Shown here piece after piece: positions 37,201 through 49,052 of a stretch of DNA of 64,000 nt. The DNA is from Amphiprion ocellaris (lineage: Eukaryota > Chordata > Actinopteri > Pomacentridae): contig NC_072788.1 of NCBI RefSeq assembly GCF_022539595.1, positions 15,612,553 through 15,676,552 of the forward strand. The letters run 5' to 3'. The notes under the pieces were generated by a model. It made no database searches. It saw only the letters and a program-made list of their open reading frames with translations, and had not been told where the DNA came from. Position 1 is the stretch's first letter, and each line of letters starts with the position of its first letter. Made by a program: the position numbers and the translations under genes.

Positions 37201-37735
37201 TTTACTGTGTTCAGCTGTAAAACATTTGAGGAAACTTTATGCTTCCCCATTCAGCTCTGAGTGTAACTGGAGGTTCTCCGCCGACTATAAAAAAGAGAGG
37301 GAAAGGAAAAATGGTTGAGGGCAGGATGAGGTCCTCGTCTCTGCGTCTTCATAGTGCGGGCCGCAGGCCAGGCACACTCTCATGCAAAACCTCATCTCTG
37401 AGACTCTTTTCTCGCTCCCCTTTTTTTCTCCCTCTTTCTTTCTTTCTTTCTGGCAGAACAATGAAGCTCAGTAAAAATGAATTATGCATCTGAAAAATAT
37501 GACATGTGTAGATTTAAACAGTGTGCACTTGGGGATATCACATCCGCTACTTTATACAGAGAAACTGTTTGGTGTGGTTGTTCACTGACACTGAGAGGTC
37601 ATCTGCCAAGGACATAGGTGGGGAAAAATATTATTTCAAGCACTTTAATTTCTTGATTTTGCTATTGATTCATATTTCTAGAGGTGAATAGAATAGTTAG
37701 ATATTTTACGAACTGTGCTCGTTTGTATTTCTTGT
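34246..37735. other. intergenic; possible regulatory block at 35,380-35,850
   Basis: No gene seen. The block 35,380-35,850 is repeat-free and of mixed composition (ggattgcttgcgcttcatta, gaggtgctatcaattgtcag, gaactcaccgtgaaccgttc), unlike its AT-rich flanks. This hints at constrained non-coding DNA but only a comparison can tell. (CTTT)n runs lie at 37,430-37,452. Confidence 0.25.
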
Positions 37736-37741
37736 AAAGAG

Positions 37742-38958
37742 TTAGGCTGCATCAACACTACTGTGTTTTTGCTTCCATCTAGATGTGCGGTTTAGCACTA
37801 TTTCAGAAATAATCTCTGTACAATCTCTCTAACATGCCAGAAAAGGCATATCACATGACCATTCATATACAGGCATGTGGGTGCTGGTGTGAATAGGAAG
37901 CAGGGGGTTGGTTGCTTAGTTGTAGGAAATACTACGGTCGAAGAACAGCAATGATAAAAAGCAATGCCATCATTAGAACTGGCCGAGGCTGCAACCACAT
38001 ATATTTTATGAACAACGCTGAATTTTTTTGTTTGTTTTCCCCAAAAGTAAGAATAATTCAAAAAAGTAGCCATGGATTTTCTCATTTGTCATTCCTATCG
38101 TGTGAAAACTCTCAGAAATAATATGATACTGTTCTTTAAAAATGATGCGATATTATTTTGGTCTCCTTACAAGTATTTTTCTGTCACGTCAAATGTTTTG
38201 CTATGGAGATTTTTCAATTTTACAGTGATGTGAATAATGGCCTCTCTAATCATTTATACAACTAGCAAAATATGGCAACAAGTAACAATGAGAACACATT
38301 TTATGGTTTTGTTGTAAGTTGCTACAGTTAGATAAGCCATCATTAGGCTATTGGTCAAATTTTGCACAGCAACACAGACAACAGATTTGTTCTGATTAAT
38401 ATTAGGTATTTATTTAGGGTTTATTTGTGGGTGAACTTTTCCCCTCACCAGCAGCTGCATCTCTTCTACTTGACTATTTAAAGGGTTGGTCACTCAAATT
38501 ACTATTAAACTGAATTTATGAACACAAGTATTCTAGTTGTGTAAATCAAATAAGAGTAATTCCAAGGGACGCTTTGTTCTAGCTGGCCTGCACTTACTGT
38601 GATATTAATATGGAACATGAGTTAAGCCTAGAAAGAAAGTGGGATGTGCTTATTTTTGCCTAGACCGTAGTGTCTCACACTTTATATTCATTTTGCTCTG
38701 CAAAAATAATCTGTCAACGCATCTGGTAAAACAAGAACTGAAATTTTCTTAAGTGCTGAAAGCAAAGACAACAGGGTGAACAATATCTGTAATTTGTTAT
38801 AGATAATGAATTAACAATTAGTAGCAAAGGCTGATGTCTTTGTTTTGATCTGGATAACTGTCACGTGATTGGGGCGTAGTGAATCAGAGAAAAGTGTTTC
38901 CAGAAGACTCCATTTTAGGGGTCATACAGTGCCAAAGTAGTGTGGACACAAGGCCTAA
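37742..38958. mobile_element. non-autonomous DNA element, about 1.2 kb, hAT-like
   Basis: The left end TTAGGCTGCATCAACACTAC and the right end, read inversely, TTAGGCCTTGTGTCCACACTAC share TTAGGC...CACACTACT with small differences. Many fish short elements have ends of the kind 'ggctgcatccacactact'. The inside has no long frame. An 8-bp target duplication is not evident (GTAAAGAG left, ATGTAGGA right). Confidence 0.5.
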
Positions 38959-38959
38959 A

Positions 38960-40150
38960 TGTAGGAGAGGTTATGCATGAAATGGAAATGTATTAGTGTT
39001 GATTTAGCCTTAGCTGAAAAAATGTATGCTAAAGCTGCAGTTTGAGCATGAATGCAGCCTGCTAGCTTACTAATATATTCTTTCACATTTGTTTAATCTG
39101 CACAAAAACCAAAGTGTAAACAAGTCTTATAACTTTCCGCAGCAAAAACAGATAAGCATATTGCCCAAAAGCTTGAACCATTTCTTTATTCTCAGGCACA
39201 CATATTTAAAAAACAAACAAAACAAAAAAAAAACTAAGCTTGTAGTTCAAAACAGTTTAGTTTAAAATATTCAGTGAGTTTAAACATGGCAATTCTGCCA
39301 ACTATTTCTTTTGTGTTTAACAGCGACTTTTTCCATACAAAGCAGCCATGGGCAGATCACACACACAACGTCAAACAAATGAAAGCACTGACTTGCTATC
39401 AGTGTGGTCTCCAAAGCCTTCATTTTTTTCTTTGAAGTTGGAAAAACTCCCACCAGAAGTCACTTGTTAGGTGAACAAAGATGCCAAACAGATTTAAATG
39501 AAGGGTGCAGAGACAACACACAACGGGATGGGGACCTACATGAAGGTTTATGGCTTTTCCGACCCCTCCCAGATAAACAAGAATGGCCTGACCTGTTTCC
39601 TCTGTGAATGATATAACACTTAAACTTTTGGAAATTCTCTCTGGTTGGGGGAGAAACAGAGGCCAACAGAAAGACTAACAAAGCCTATGCCACATTTCCA
39701 AGCATGATCATTCTAAATAATAGCCTCCCTTGTACTTTTGACTGAGGTTTGGTGTGGAGGGGAGGGTGGTCATGGGACTCCCCAATGTGATGGCAATGCA
39801 CTAATCTGCCCTGTATGGCCCATTCACGTGTTCACACCATTGTTTCCACATTCTAAACAGGGACTGAAATGTTACCCAAGGGAATTGAAATTTAGTGTGC
39901 AGAAACACTCCACTAATTCCTGCTCTTATTTAAAGTCAGCGTGTCGTTGCAGGCTCATCACCTCTCAGGCTTTTTGGGAAGTATATATGAATAATATTTT
40001 GGGCTGTAATTACATGCAGCTGTTAATACTGCAAACTGCAGAGACGCCATGAGAATACAGGATGCATGCAACAAAATGTGTGAGCCTGGGAAAAGCGAGG
40101 CTTTCCTCGCCACCAGCGGTTTTCCCCCTCCTAACCGATCGGTGCAGTAA
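38960..40150. other. intergenic, upstream of rbpj
   Basis: No gene seen. An A-rich run lies at 39,209-39,235. The last few hundred bases (39,880-40,060) are non-repetitive and could belong to the rbpj regulatory region. Confidence 0.4.
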
Positions 40151-40168
40151 TTTATTACCCGGTAAACA

Positions 40169-40176
40169 CGTGGGAA
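40169..40176 (+). promoter_or_regulatory. RBPJ/CSL site CGTGGGAA, overlapping E-box CACGTG
   Basis: Perfect CSL consensus about 350 bp before the rbpj ATG. The E-box at 40,167-40,172 shares CGTG with it, so Hes/Hey- or Myc-type factors could compete for the site. Confidence 0.6.
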
Positions 40177-40223
40177 TAGTATTTCAGCGCCACAAGATAA
40201 ACAACTACTCTACTTTACGCACA

Positions 40224-40287
40224 TCTCGCGATAAGGGACGCTCCCTCTGTGCTCGCCTATTGTGAGAGTTTTCCTAATCTCGCGCGA
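40224..40287. promoter_or_regulatory. TCTCGCGA-type promoter elements (two)
   Basis: TCTCGCGA at 40,224-40,231 and TCTCGCGCGA at 40,278-40,287. The element TCTCGCGAGA, bound by BANP, marks active CpG-island promoters in vertebrates. A further half match is at 40,487-40,494. Confidence 0.5.
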
Positions 40288-40297
40288 TCTTGGAAGT

Positions 40298-40305
40298 TTC
40301 CCACG
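40298..40305 (-). promoter_or_regulatory. RBPJ/CSL site TTCCCACG (inverse of CGTGGGAA)
   Basis: A second perfect CSL consensus on the opposite strand, 121 bp from the first. By eye I saw no other CGTGGGAA in the window. Confidence 0.6.
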
Positions 40306-40524
40306 CCTGTTGTTGTGGCGTCTGCCCTTTTCGCTCACTCTCTCTCTCTGTGTTGCTGTTACCCGCCGCCTCCCCTTTTTCTCTGTCTTCCTCACCCACC
40401 CCCTTTCTCTCCGTCTCCCTCGTCCCTGCACCTCCAGTCTGCTTCTGTTGTCTCGGCGGATTGTTGGGCTGTGGGAGAGAAAGGATATCGCGAGTATTGG
40501 AGTTTTGGTGAGAGTTTGTGGAAG

Positions 40525-40544
40525 ATGGCGCCTGTTGTGACAGG
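40525..40544 (+). CDS. rbpj: rbpj coding exon 1 (MAPVVTG start); Notch effector DNA-binding protein
   Basis: RBPJ (CSL, Su(H)) is the nuclear DNA-binding protein that turns Notch intracellular domain into a transcription signal and otherwise represses Notch targets. The exon reads ATG GCG CCT GTT GTG ACA GG followed by the donor GTGAGT, so it encodes MAPVVT plus the first two bases of a Gly codon (phase 2). Vertebrate RBPJ has an isoform that starts MAPVVTG and then continues with KFGERP from exon 2. The ATG sits in gaagATGG, a good start context, downstream of a CpG-rich promoter. Position after smim20 on the same strand matches human 4p15.2. Only 20 coding bases are available, so the call rests on this start, the splice site and synteny. 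Exon 2 was not found before 64,000. Confidence 0.88.
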
Positions 40545-41626
40545 GTGAGTCTGAGATTCGGGGCTGGCGGTGGGGAGCGGAGTTGAAGAGAATATAAGTT
40601 ATTACTGTGAGATAGCTTAATTTTAGTGCACATGATGTAGCCTGGCCACAATGCAGCATTTTGACCACTGCTTTAGTCGCCAGAAGTCGTTTCTTTGTCC
40701 CAGCGTGTTTGCGTGCGAGTGTTTTTTTCTTTCACCAGTTAACGTTACTTGCCTGGGCTGACTGTTGCTGCAGTGTTTGGTGAGCTAGCCCCAGCTAAGC
40801 GATACTTCACCCCCGGTGGTCTTTTCTCCCAGACAACGGCGAGCTGTTAGCTGCCAGGCTAGCCAGTGCGCTAAACACCACCAGCGGGGCATGTTTTTTT
40901 AAGACAATTTGACGCTGATATGCCGTATTCACCCCCCGACTGGCTTCCACTGAAAGCACTCGTGTTATTCCCAGTACTGCATTTGTTTTCGAAACGTGCT
41001 CACCAGCTAGCCGGGCAGCACGTTCACAATTGGATACACGAATCTACACAGTTAGCTGTCCGATAATGGACGCTAGCTAACGATATTTGACTGAAACACG
41101 TTGCGGCTTTGTGACTAAAGCAGTGTTTTTAAAAATGTTGACTGTATTTGTTGACACCGTGATATAGTTGTCGTTTAACACGGCGTGCTAGCTGTGAATA
41201 TTCAGGGTTAGAGGCACCACACAGTGAATAGCGTGTACTTTCAGGACTTCTGCTCCCAGTGTAGTGCTGGAGAAGACTATTTACTAGATAAACGGCGACA
41301 TGGATCTTCTGAAAACCTTATTTTAATCATGTTTTTCTAAGCTGAGAGCATTTAAGGACAAAATTCACCAATAAACAATCACAGCTATATGTTCTTAACC
41401 ATATCATCGCTAAAAATGATCCAAGTCTTTAAACCCTAGCTCTTGGTATAGTTTCGCATTTGCAGTCTCGGTTTACTGACTTTGACTTATGTTGCGCCGC
41501 AAAATGTGAAAATGTCTTCCCACATCTGGTGTTTAGAAGTTGCTTATCCAATATTTAGAGCTCATGTTATGGCACACTATTTATGTGAATCAAACTTACC
41601 GTTTTCGTCTAAGAGACGATTTAAAA

Positions 41627-41931
41627 CGGGGCTGCAACCTAATATCATTTCCACTGATGATTAATCTGTTTATTATTTTGATTAATGCATTAGTTGTTTG
41701 GTCTTTAAAATATCAGATAATGGAACTAAGCCATTATCCATAAGCCCAAGATGCCGTCCTGAGATGTCCTGTCCAAAACCCAAGCATATTTACTGTCACT
41801 GAAGAGGATAAGATAATGTAGACTTTACCTCTTAAAATTTATTAGAACTGATTGTTCAGTTATTAAAAATGCGAACAATTAATTTATTAGTTGGCAACTA
41901 ATTGGTTAATCGATTAATTGCTGCAGCTCTA
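41627..41931. mobile_element. hAT MITE, 305 bp, with 8-bp target duplication
   Basis: The element begins CGGGGCTGCAACCTAATATC and ends TTGCTGCAGCTCTA, giving imperfect inverted ends. It is flanked by perfect 8-bp direct repeats ATTTAAAA at 41,619-41,626 and 41,932-41,939, the hallmark of hAT insertion. Inside are ttagttgtttggtctttaaa and gataatggaactaagccatt. It is the best copy of this family in the window. Confidence 0.9.
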
Positions 41932-43554
41932 ATTTAAAATAGCTTATTATAATTAGTGCTCACTCTTTAATTACATCTCATACATCTCAAGGCAACCAAG
42001 GCTTTTAATGGGAAATTTGACATTAACATTTCCAGATTATTTACTGAATTGATAGAGGATGTCAATTATAAATATTTTTAAGCAGACAAATGCTGCTTTG
42101 TTTTGTTGCTCGATTCTTATTAATAACCTAAACATATTTTTCAACATTAATTGCTTATAGCCTGGACCTGGTGCTCTGTTCAAACGAGCCAGTTGGCTTT
42201 TCTGCTATGGTCAGGCTGTGGAGTAGACCCTGATTAAAATTTTTTGTCTGTACATGAGCTAGGCACAAACGTATTTTTTTGCACTGTCGAGGCAGTAATC
42301 CCCACAGACAGCTCAGTGGGTGACAGACATTTACAGGGCTTGTTGGAGGTGTGTGTGGTGGTAGGAGAAGGGGAGGTGGATTTGAGAGGGGGTGGTTTGC
42401 TGTGCGTGTTCATTTGGGGCTTTCCAGCAGACCTGAACTGATTTCAGTTGGGGGTTTAAGGGGAGGAGGCAGAGGGAGGGAGCAAGCAAGAGGGCAGGCG
42501 GGTCAGGTCTGGGTGGCTGGCCACCTGTCCAGATGATATCTCCAGATTCATGTGTGTTTGGTTGTGTGTTTTTCTGTGAGAGGGGAAGAGGGAGTGGGGG
42601 TCAGTGTGGGAGAGAAAGATGACATGCGTGCGTGGGCAAGAGAGGTTTAACAGAAAATTAAAGTGCCATAAGGGTCGTTTTGAGCCGGTGGCAGACCTAG
42701 TTCACAGTAACGGTCGGAGGCATCAGAGAGCCTAAACACAGCCTGTTGCCCCCACATACTGTGTAAATGGCTCTGGCTTTACACAGGGAGGGGCTCCATA
42801 ACCACAGGCTTGTTAATGGTATCATGGCTGTCTTCTACAGTATTGAAATGCTACAGTAGATGTTTTCTGTCTTTGTACTCAAAGTTAAAGCTTATACTGA
42901 CTTCACTGTCTTTAAAGTTAAAAGCAGAATTTTGAAAGCTGAAATGTGTTGCCTGTCATCTCGACATTTGTGTCTCATTTCAGTCAAAATTTGCCTACTG
43001 CTGGAAGGTAATTTGTCAGCAGACAGTTTCAGATTTCTGTGGTGTGTCTGGACATCATTGCTACTGTGCTTGATAGTGGATATGCAGGATTACAGGTGGC
43101 ATTTACTAATTAGTCTGACAACTGGCAATGAATGATTGCTTTTAATGAAGCTCCGTCTTTTACTGCATAGTTTATTCCACTCAGTGTTCAACTCCAGTGA
43201 TTGCCAAATGGCTAAAGCTTTGATGCTAAGACCATATCAAACTCAGCACTCACTATTGGTTTGACAGATGACAGATAAAGCAGAAGAGCTGCATTCAGCT
43301 TGATTTCATGTCAGTTGCAACTTATCAGTTAGTGATATTAATGTGATCTTTTTCTGTCATGTTTCCAAGCATATTCTTTTATGCCTAATATACAAAAGAG
43401 TATATATATTTTTAAAAAAAGCTGTATGGTGTGTAGAACGCTGTGACATCAAGTTTTCTTTTTATTAGATGCATATTTGTTGTCCACACTTGAGCTATAG
43501 TTTGAATAAATGTTTCAAACTTGGTGACTTAGAATGCTAAGATAGATTACACTA

Positions 43555-43670
43555 GGACTGGAAACTAACAGCTATTTTCATTGTCAGTGAATTTATTGAT
43601 TAATTATTTTGTCTATAAAGTAGTGATCTTAGTGATTAATTGTCAATCACTTAATTGCTATTCATAATGT
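43555..43670. repeat. hAT MITE fragment, same family as 41.6 kb
   Basis: The text aggactggaaactaacagct, attttcattgtcagtgaatt, tattgattaattattttgtc and ataaagtagtg follows the start of the family consensus. The far end is missing. Confidence 0.6.
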
Positions 43671-43737
43671 ATCAATGAAAGATATAATAGCATTTGAGCC
43701 AAAAGATGAGGAACATGCATGTCAGACAATGTGTTTT

Positions 43738-43920
43738 GATTCGGGCTGGACCCGAATATCCGAATATTCGGTCCCGGCGGTGGTATGTGGATATTAATTT
43801 TGAGATCCGAATAGTCGTTGCCGCCCCCCCAAAACCTAAACATTTTCAATTTCTTTATGATAAGAAAAGTGAACAATTTCAAATATACCCAAATATAATT
43901 TTGGTACCTGCAAACATTTA
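43738..43920. repeat. dispersed repeat with CGAATATTCG motifs
   Basis: The run gattcgggctggacccgaat then atccgaatattcggtcccgg and attttgagatccgaatagtc recalls a teleost short element rich in CGAATATTCG. Only one end is clear; the extent is approximate. Confidence 0.4.
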
Positions 43921-44375
43921 ATAAAATTAATAAAGAATCAGAGGTAGGATTCATTTTTCATCAATTTGGTAAATGATAAAGGATTCAGCTCAAGAGGACA
44001 CTATCTTACTGTTGTGCTCCTGAGCTTCTGGATGCAGTTTTAACATGTGTAAGTGAAATCTCCTGTCATTTTCCTCAGTATACTCCCCTGTCATGCCTGG
44101 TTTATCATGGTCTTCCTCTGAACGGTGTAGGTTGCTACAAAAACACAAAATGGCAAAAACTTCTGGATCCAAAACAAAAATAGAAATAAATAGTGTTGAT
44201 TTCGCAATTTTTTTTCCTACCCTTTGCTGGATAAACTGATTGTGATAGGTGAAAGAGCAGCACTGTTCACCTGGGATGATAAAAGCATGAATCACTTATT
44301 TCAACACTGCTCTGCCTTTGCTGTGCCCCTGGGGGACGGGATTCCATTTAGCTCACCCCCCTCTGTCCCCCTGCC

Positions 44376-44401
44376 AAAAAAAAAAAAAAAAAAAAAAAAA
44401 A
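44376..44401 (+). repeat. A26 homopolymer
   Basis: Twenty-six consecutive A. The preceding text (cccctgggggacgggattcc and after) gives no clear retrogene, though a decayed poly(A) tail is possible. Confidence 0.95.
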
Positions 44402-44599
44402 GACGATGGAGTCTTTCAGGCCAAAAGCCAAGCATCTCTGTGCTGGTGTAATGATACTACTGAGCCTTTCTTTGAGACACAAACTTGTGTTGTTGTATTT
44501 ATTAGCATGTGTGTGTGGTTTGAGCTCTGTGGCTGTGTTGATCTGATCAAGTGAATGTGTGTGTGTGTACTGAAGAAAGAGCCAACTACATAGACATAA

Positions 44600-44646
44600 C
44601 AGTTGGTGTGTGTGTGTGTGTGTGTTTTTAATGTGTGTGTGTGTAT
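44600..44646 (+). repeat. short interrupted (GT)n
   Basis: Two (GT)n blocks separated by tttttaat. Confidence 0.9.
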
Positions 44647-47600
44647 GTGCACGTGCATCAATTCCCCAGGGTCCTCTCCTCTTCCCTGCTTCCTTTTATA
44701 AAAGGAGAGATTCAGAGAGAGCAGCAGATGTCGAAGCGCTGACCTTTATAGTGGCAAAGGCTCAGGCTAGAGTTAAAAGATGTGCCGCGTCCCCCCCACC
44801 TCCCCCACCCCTCAAAGCAGCAGCCCCATGTCCACCCGCATGCATACGCACAAACTGTGCTACCTTAGCTGGGTAGGTTAACGATGGAGATGATACAGGC
44901 TACCTGATCTGTGTGTCACCTCAGGATCCTGCAGCCTCCAAAGCTGCCCTCTATCCACCCAGAGCTGTGAATATCTTCAAAGTGTGTGGCATGTGGGGGT
45001 TACAAGGTAGGGGGGCGCTGTACAGAAATCACAGGCAAAGCACCAAAGCAAATGTGCAACCGCCAGACATCTTTAGGGGGATTTATTCCTGTGCATTCAG
45101 TAGCCTATTGTTTTGGAAGTTCATACATATCCATTACTTCACATGATTGAAATATCCCCCGAAGCCTATGGTTTCAGTCAGGGTTCAGATTCAACTTGTT
45201 TGGTCGAGTGACGATGGACCTCTTAAAGCACCACACGCCCTCGTTGACTCAGTGTCTTCATTCTCTTGTTTCCCTATTCAGGCTGTTTGTGTCTGTCTGT
45301 CTCAGGGGAAAAACCACAGGAGACACCCAAGGGGATAGAAATGCACATTTTTGTGTAATTTGGCTTGGACCACTGCCAGCTTGGCACTCCCCATTCTTGG
45401 TCCTCAGCCACCTGCTAAAGTGTGCACAAACCAGATATACCGACATAGCATGTCCCTGTGCTTTTACTTTCCTCCTGCATATTTGTAGCACAGTGGCTCT
45501 CTTTATTGATAATGCATTTGAGTGACCTTTTTCATGTGAGGTTGAAGAAAGCCAAAGGTTGAACCCTGATAACAAGGTTGGGTTTCTCATACAAACCATG
45601 ACAAGGGGGGAATTTATTTACTTGTTCAAGGCTTGGAATGCATTAGTCTGAGCTCATAGTTTTTGTCTCTGGCTCTTCCAAAAATCTTGCTGCTGTTTGC
45701 TTCAGTGAGGATGGGACGGAACATTCTGATGTAAATCTCAAGCCAGTGTGGTTTTTAAAACAACCCTGGCGTCATGTTTGATAGAGGCCCAAGTCCTCTT
45801 GGTGTTGTTGTTGGCATCGGCTTCATTGCTCAACTAAGACAGGCAAGCGGACAGGAGAGACAGAAAGCTAACATGAGGCAAAGGCGACAGGCAGTGGAAG
45901 TACTCCTCTGCTGACTTGTTTTGGAGCAGCTCTTTGTCTTTCTCACGTTCACTCTCCACTTCCAAGAGAATTTCCTCAGCCCAAGAGTTTGCTGTTCCCT
46001 GCCCCTGCTCATTTGCTGTTTGTAGTGATTACAGCTTCGCCAAGGGAATGGTGGTTTCTACTGTGTCAGCAGTTTTTTCCCCCGCTGTCCCTCCACATTC
46101 AGGATGTTTCATTCAGAAAACATGGGCTGATTCCCCGTCTGACTCCTGTTTGCTTTCACTCCGCTTCAGTGAGCAAACTTTTCTTTTACCTACTTCCTAC
46201 GTTGGAGCAGCTGCAATTGAGAGGAAAAAATAGTAGACTGAACACTATAACACTTGTGTGTTTGTGCGTCTCTTCCTTTTGTTTTTCTTTATGTAAGAAA
46301 AATAAAAGGGATGAAAAAGGGGGATGTGTATGTGCTCATTCTCTTTGAATAGGAAAGTCATAGCAAGATTGCATGAATATAGAGTATCCTGCTCTAAGAT
46401 TGCAGGAGAATTCACCAGGGATCTAGAATAGAAAGCTTTATTTTTATTATATTATTGGCCCAAATAATTGCCATTTGATTCTCAGCAGTGGCAATGAGGG
46501 CCCAGAAGCATTGTTCAAGTTTTGCTGTTGTCAGAATGTTCTGTCTGTTCTGACAACTACTCTGGGCCAGTTAATCCATTCAGAGAAAGGTTACACATAT
46601 ACACAGGATCTCCCGTGCTGGGAAAGCCCCTGACAATGTACCTCCCACAACTGTGTGCAACTGCCACTATTACTGTATTAGATAAGGAGGGAGCGGCGAG
46701 CAGTAAGCCAGACTGTAGTAAACCTTATACAAACATATGTTGTTATAGCCGTGGGGCTGTTAGTGGCATCATATAAGGTTGGCTGATAGCCACAGATAGT
46801 ATCTCACACCTATCCTCTCGGCATATAAAGCTCATAACACTGATGAAAACATTGGTTTTGGTCTTATTGATTTTTGCAAGCAATGAATTGACATTTTACT
46901 GCGCTGTCTTATTGACATTGCTAGAGCTCAGCTTGTCAAATCAGATGTAGGAGAGATAACTGTTTTTCGCTGGGCCTTATTATCATTATTATTATTACTA
47001 CTACACAGATTCCATATAATGTTGTCTTTTCATGATACTCGCGTATATTTTGGTGAAATATTGCACCTTATTTTTTACTTGTATGCCTAAAACATTGTAC
47101 CTGACATTAAGCATGTATTTGCCATGTTTTTTAAATCTAAATGTCAGATTTCAGCCTGTGATTTCTGCAGGCCTGCCTCTACAGAGACCACTGCTAGTAT
47201 ATGCCCAGGCAAGCGATCATAGCCCAGGGGAGAAAAAATGTCTGCATCCCCCTCTGCAAGGGAAAGAGCAATACGTGCACAAAAAGAAGCTATCAAGGGT
47301 CAGGAAAATATTGAAGGAAAAGAGCAGAGGGAGAAGGGTTTGGATTCCAGGAAAGGCAAAGTGTTATCTCCAAATGTTTCTTTGCATTGTCTGGTTGTTT
47401 AACTAAGGCTGCCGGACAGTTTTACTGAAGAATCCGCCTGGTGGCATTCCTGTGGCTGTTGACGTCAGGAGGTTTTGGCCTTTGCTTATGATCACAATGA
47501 AGTAATGGACATGTGTGCCATTTTGTGGAACGGCCTATTGATTGTGGTTTGGAAACAATGCTTTTTTTTCTTGAATAGAGGGTTGTTAATGTTGTGGTTG

Positions 47601-49052
47601 ATCATCTTGCACTTGTGGCTGCAGTTTGATGTTCTCTACTGTTGCCATCATTTTAGAAGCACTGCTGAAGAATGTATGGGAGGTTTCATATGAGCTCATG
47701 GAACAAAACTAGCTTGTTTTTTATATCTACTGGTTTATCTTAAGAAGTCACCAGCAAAGTTTCTGTGTTTATCACCCCTCTGAATCTATTACAATTCAAC
47801 CTCAAATATCCTAACCTCAACCCCAGCACGCCTTAGTGTCTGGTAGACAAATGAAACAAGGTTTGCTTTCACTTACCAGCATTCAGCTAGTGTTCACTTG
47901 AACTACAGTGCATGAGAAACTATTAAATTTCAATCACAAAATATTTGTATTTTATGGAAAATCCGTGTGTGTGGTTAAGATCCAGGATACATTATTTGTC
48001 TCGCATCTTATCAATGACAGAGTTGCCTGTTTTGGAAAGATGGCATGTTTTGAAGAGGAACAAGTTGCAGGAACAGCATCCACCTTCCCCATCACGACAG
48101 CAGCACTGAAACCAGACGACAGCATTGCGCTGACAAAGTTATTGCTAAGCTACACATATACACACACAAGCGTGCTGTGGTCTCTACATTTGGTTTGGTG
48201 TGCTGAGGATCATCTCACAGTATGTGAGCTAAAGGTCATGTCTCACTCTCCCTCTCTCTGGTTCTGCCAGGAATTCTATTTTCTCTCTTGTTGCAGCGCA
48301 GTCAGTCCTTTGGGTGGTTTTGAGGCAAGGGCAGGGCAAGACAGTGGTTAGTTTGCCTGAGCTGATAAATGCCCAGAAACTGCGCTTAATTTTGGACAGT
48401 TCCATTTCAAAAGACAGGCTTGTATACTAGAGAGATACAATCACTAGAGTTAAAACAATTACAGCTGCATTGATCACTGATTAAAGACCTTCTCTTGTGA
48501 AAATTAAGTGCCTTGTTAACACATCCATATGGTGTCTTTTATATGCTGGAAGATGCGTCATGAGCAGACTTAGCTTTTCAACCTTTAAACTGCAGTGTAC
48601 TGATGATGGTCTCAAAAACACGGATTAAGCCTTTTGACATTTCATATTTTTAAAAAACGTAAGCACCCAATCCTGGTAATTTGTAGGGTGGGGCTTTCTT
48701 TAACATTCTTCTTCTTCACATTTGGTTTCTGGTTCAAGCATGTATGGCTGAATTGCATAAATTTTACAACTTGCCATTCTGTATTGTAGAGTAGTTTACA
48801 CTGTTAGAGCAGAGTTGTAGGTGAGCTGGTGTGCCCAAAAAGCAGAGAGAGGCAGGGTTTCATAGATCTGCACATTCTATAGAAAGCAACTGTGTGAAGT
48901 TCACCAATGTTAAAATATGAATGGATTTTTTTAATGAAAAAAAAACTCTAAATGTAGAACTTGGATTTACAGAGATCAGTTTTTAGGGATTTAATTAATG
49001 CTTTAAAAAGGCCTTAAAACGTTCCTCATTTGTTTTGCAACCAGTTGACACC

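Larger units (their letters stand above)
40151..40524 (+). promoter_or_regulatory. rbpj promoter and 5' UTR, CpG-rich
   Basis: The stretch before the rbpj start codon is CpG-rich in an otherwise CpG-poor region, and CpG richness continues into the start of intron 1 to about 41,250. It holds two perfect RBPJ sites (40,169-40,176 and 40,298-40,305), an E-box CACGTG overlapping the first (40,167-40,172), TCTCGCGA (40,224-40,231), TCTCGCGCGA (40,278-40,287) and ATCGCGAG (40,487-40,494). No TATA box is evident. From about 40,320 a pyrimidine-rich run (ctcactctctctctctgtgt) looks like 5' UTR. The transcription start is not determined. Confidence 0.8.

Noticed and set aside
40210..40668. 152-codon minus-strand frame over the rbpj promoter
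   Set aside because: It is Arg/Ser-rich translation of the pyrimidine-rich, CpG-rich promoter and 5' UTR on the other strand.
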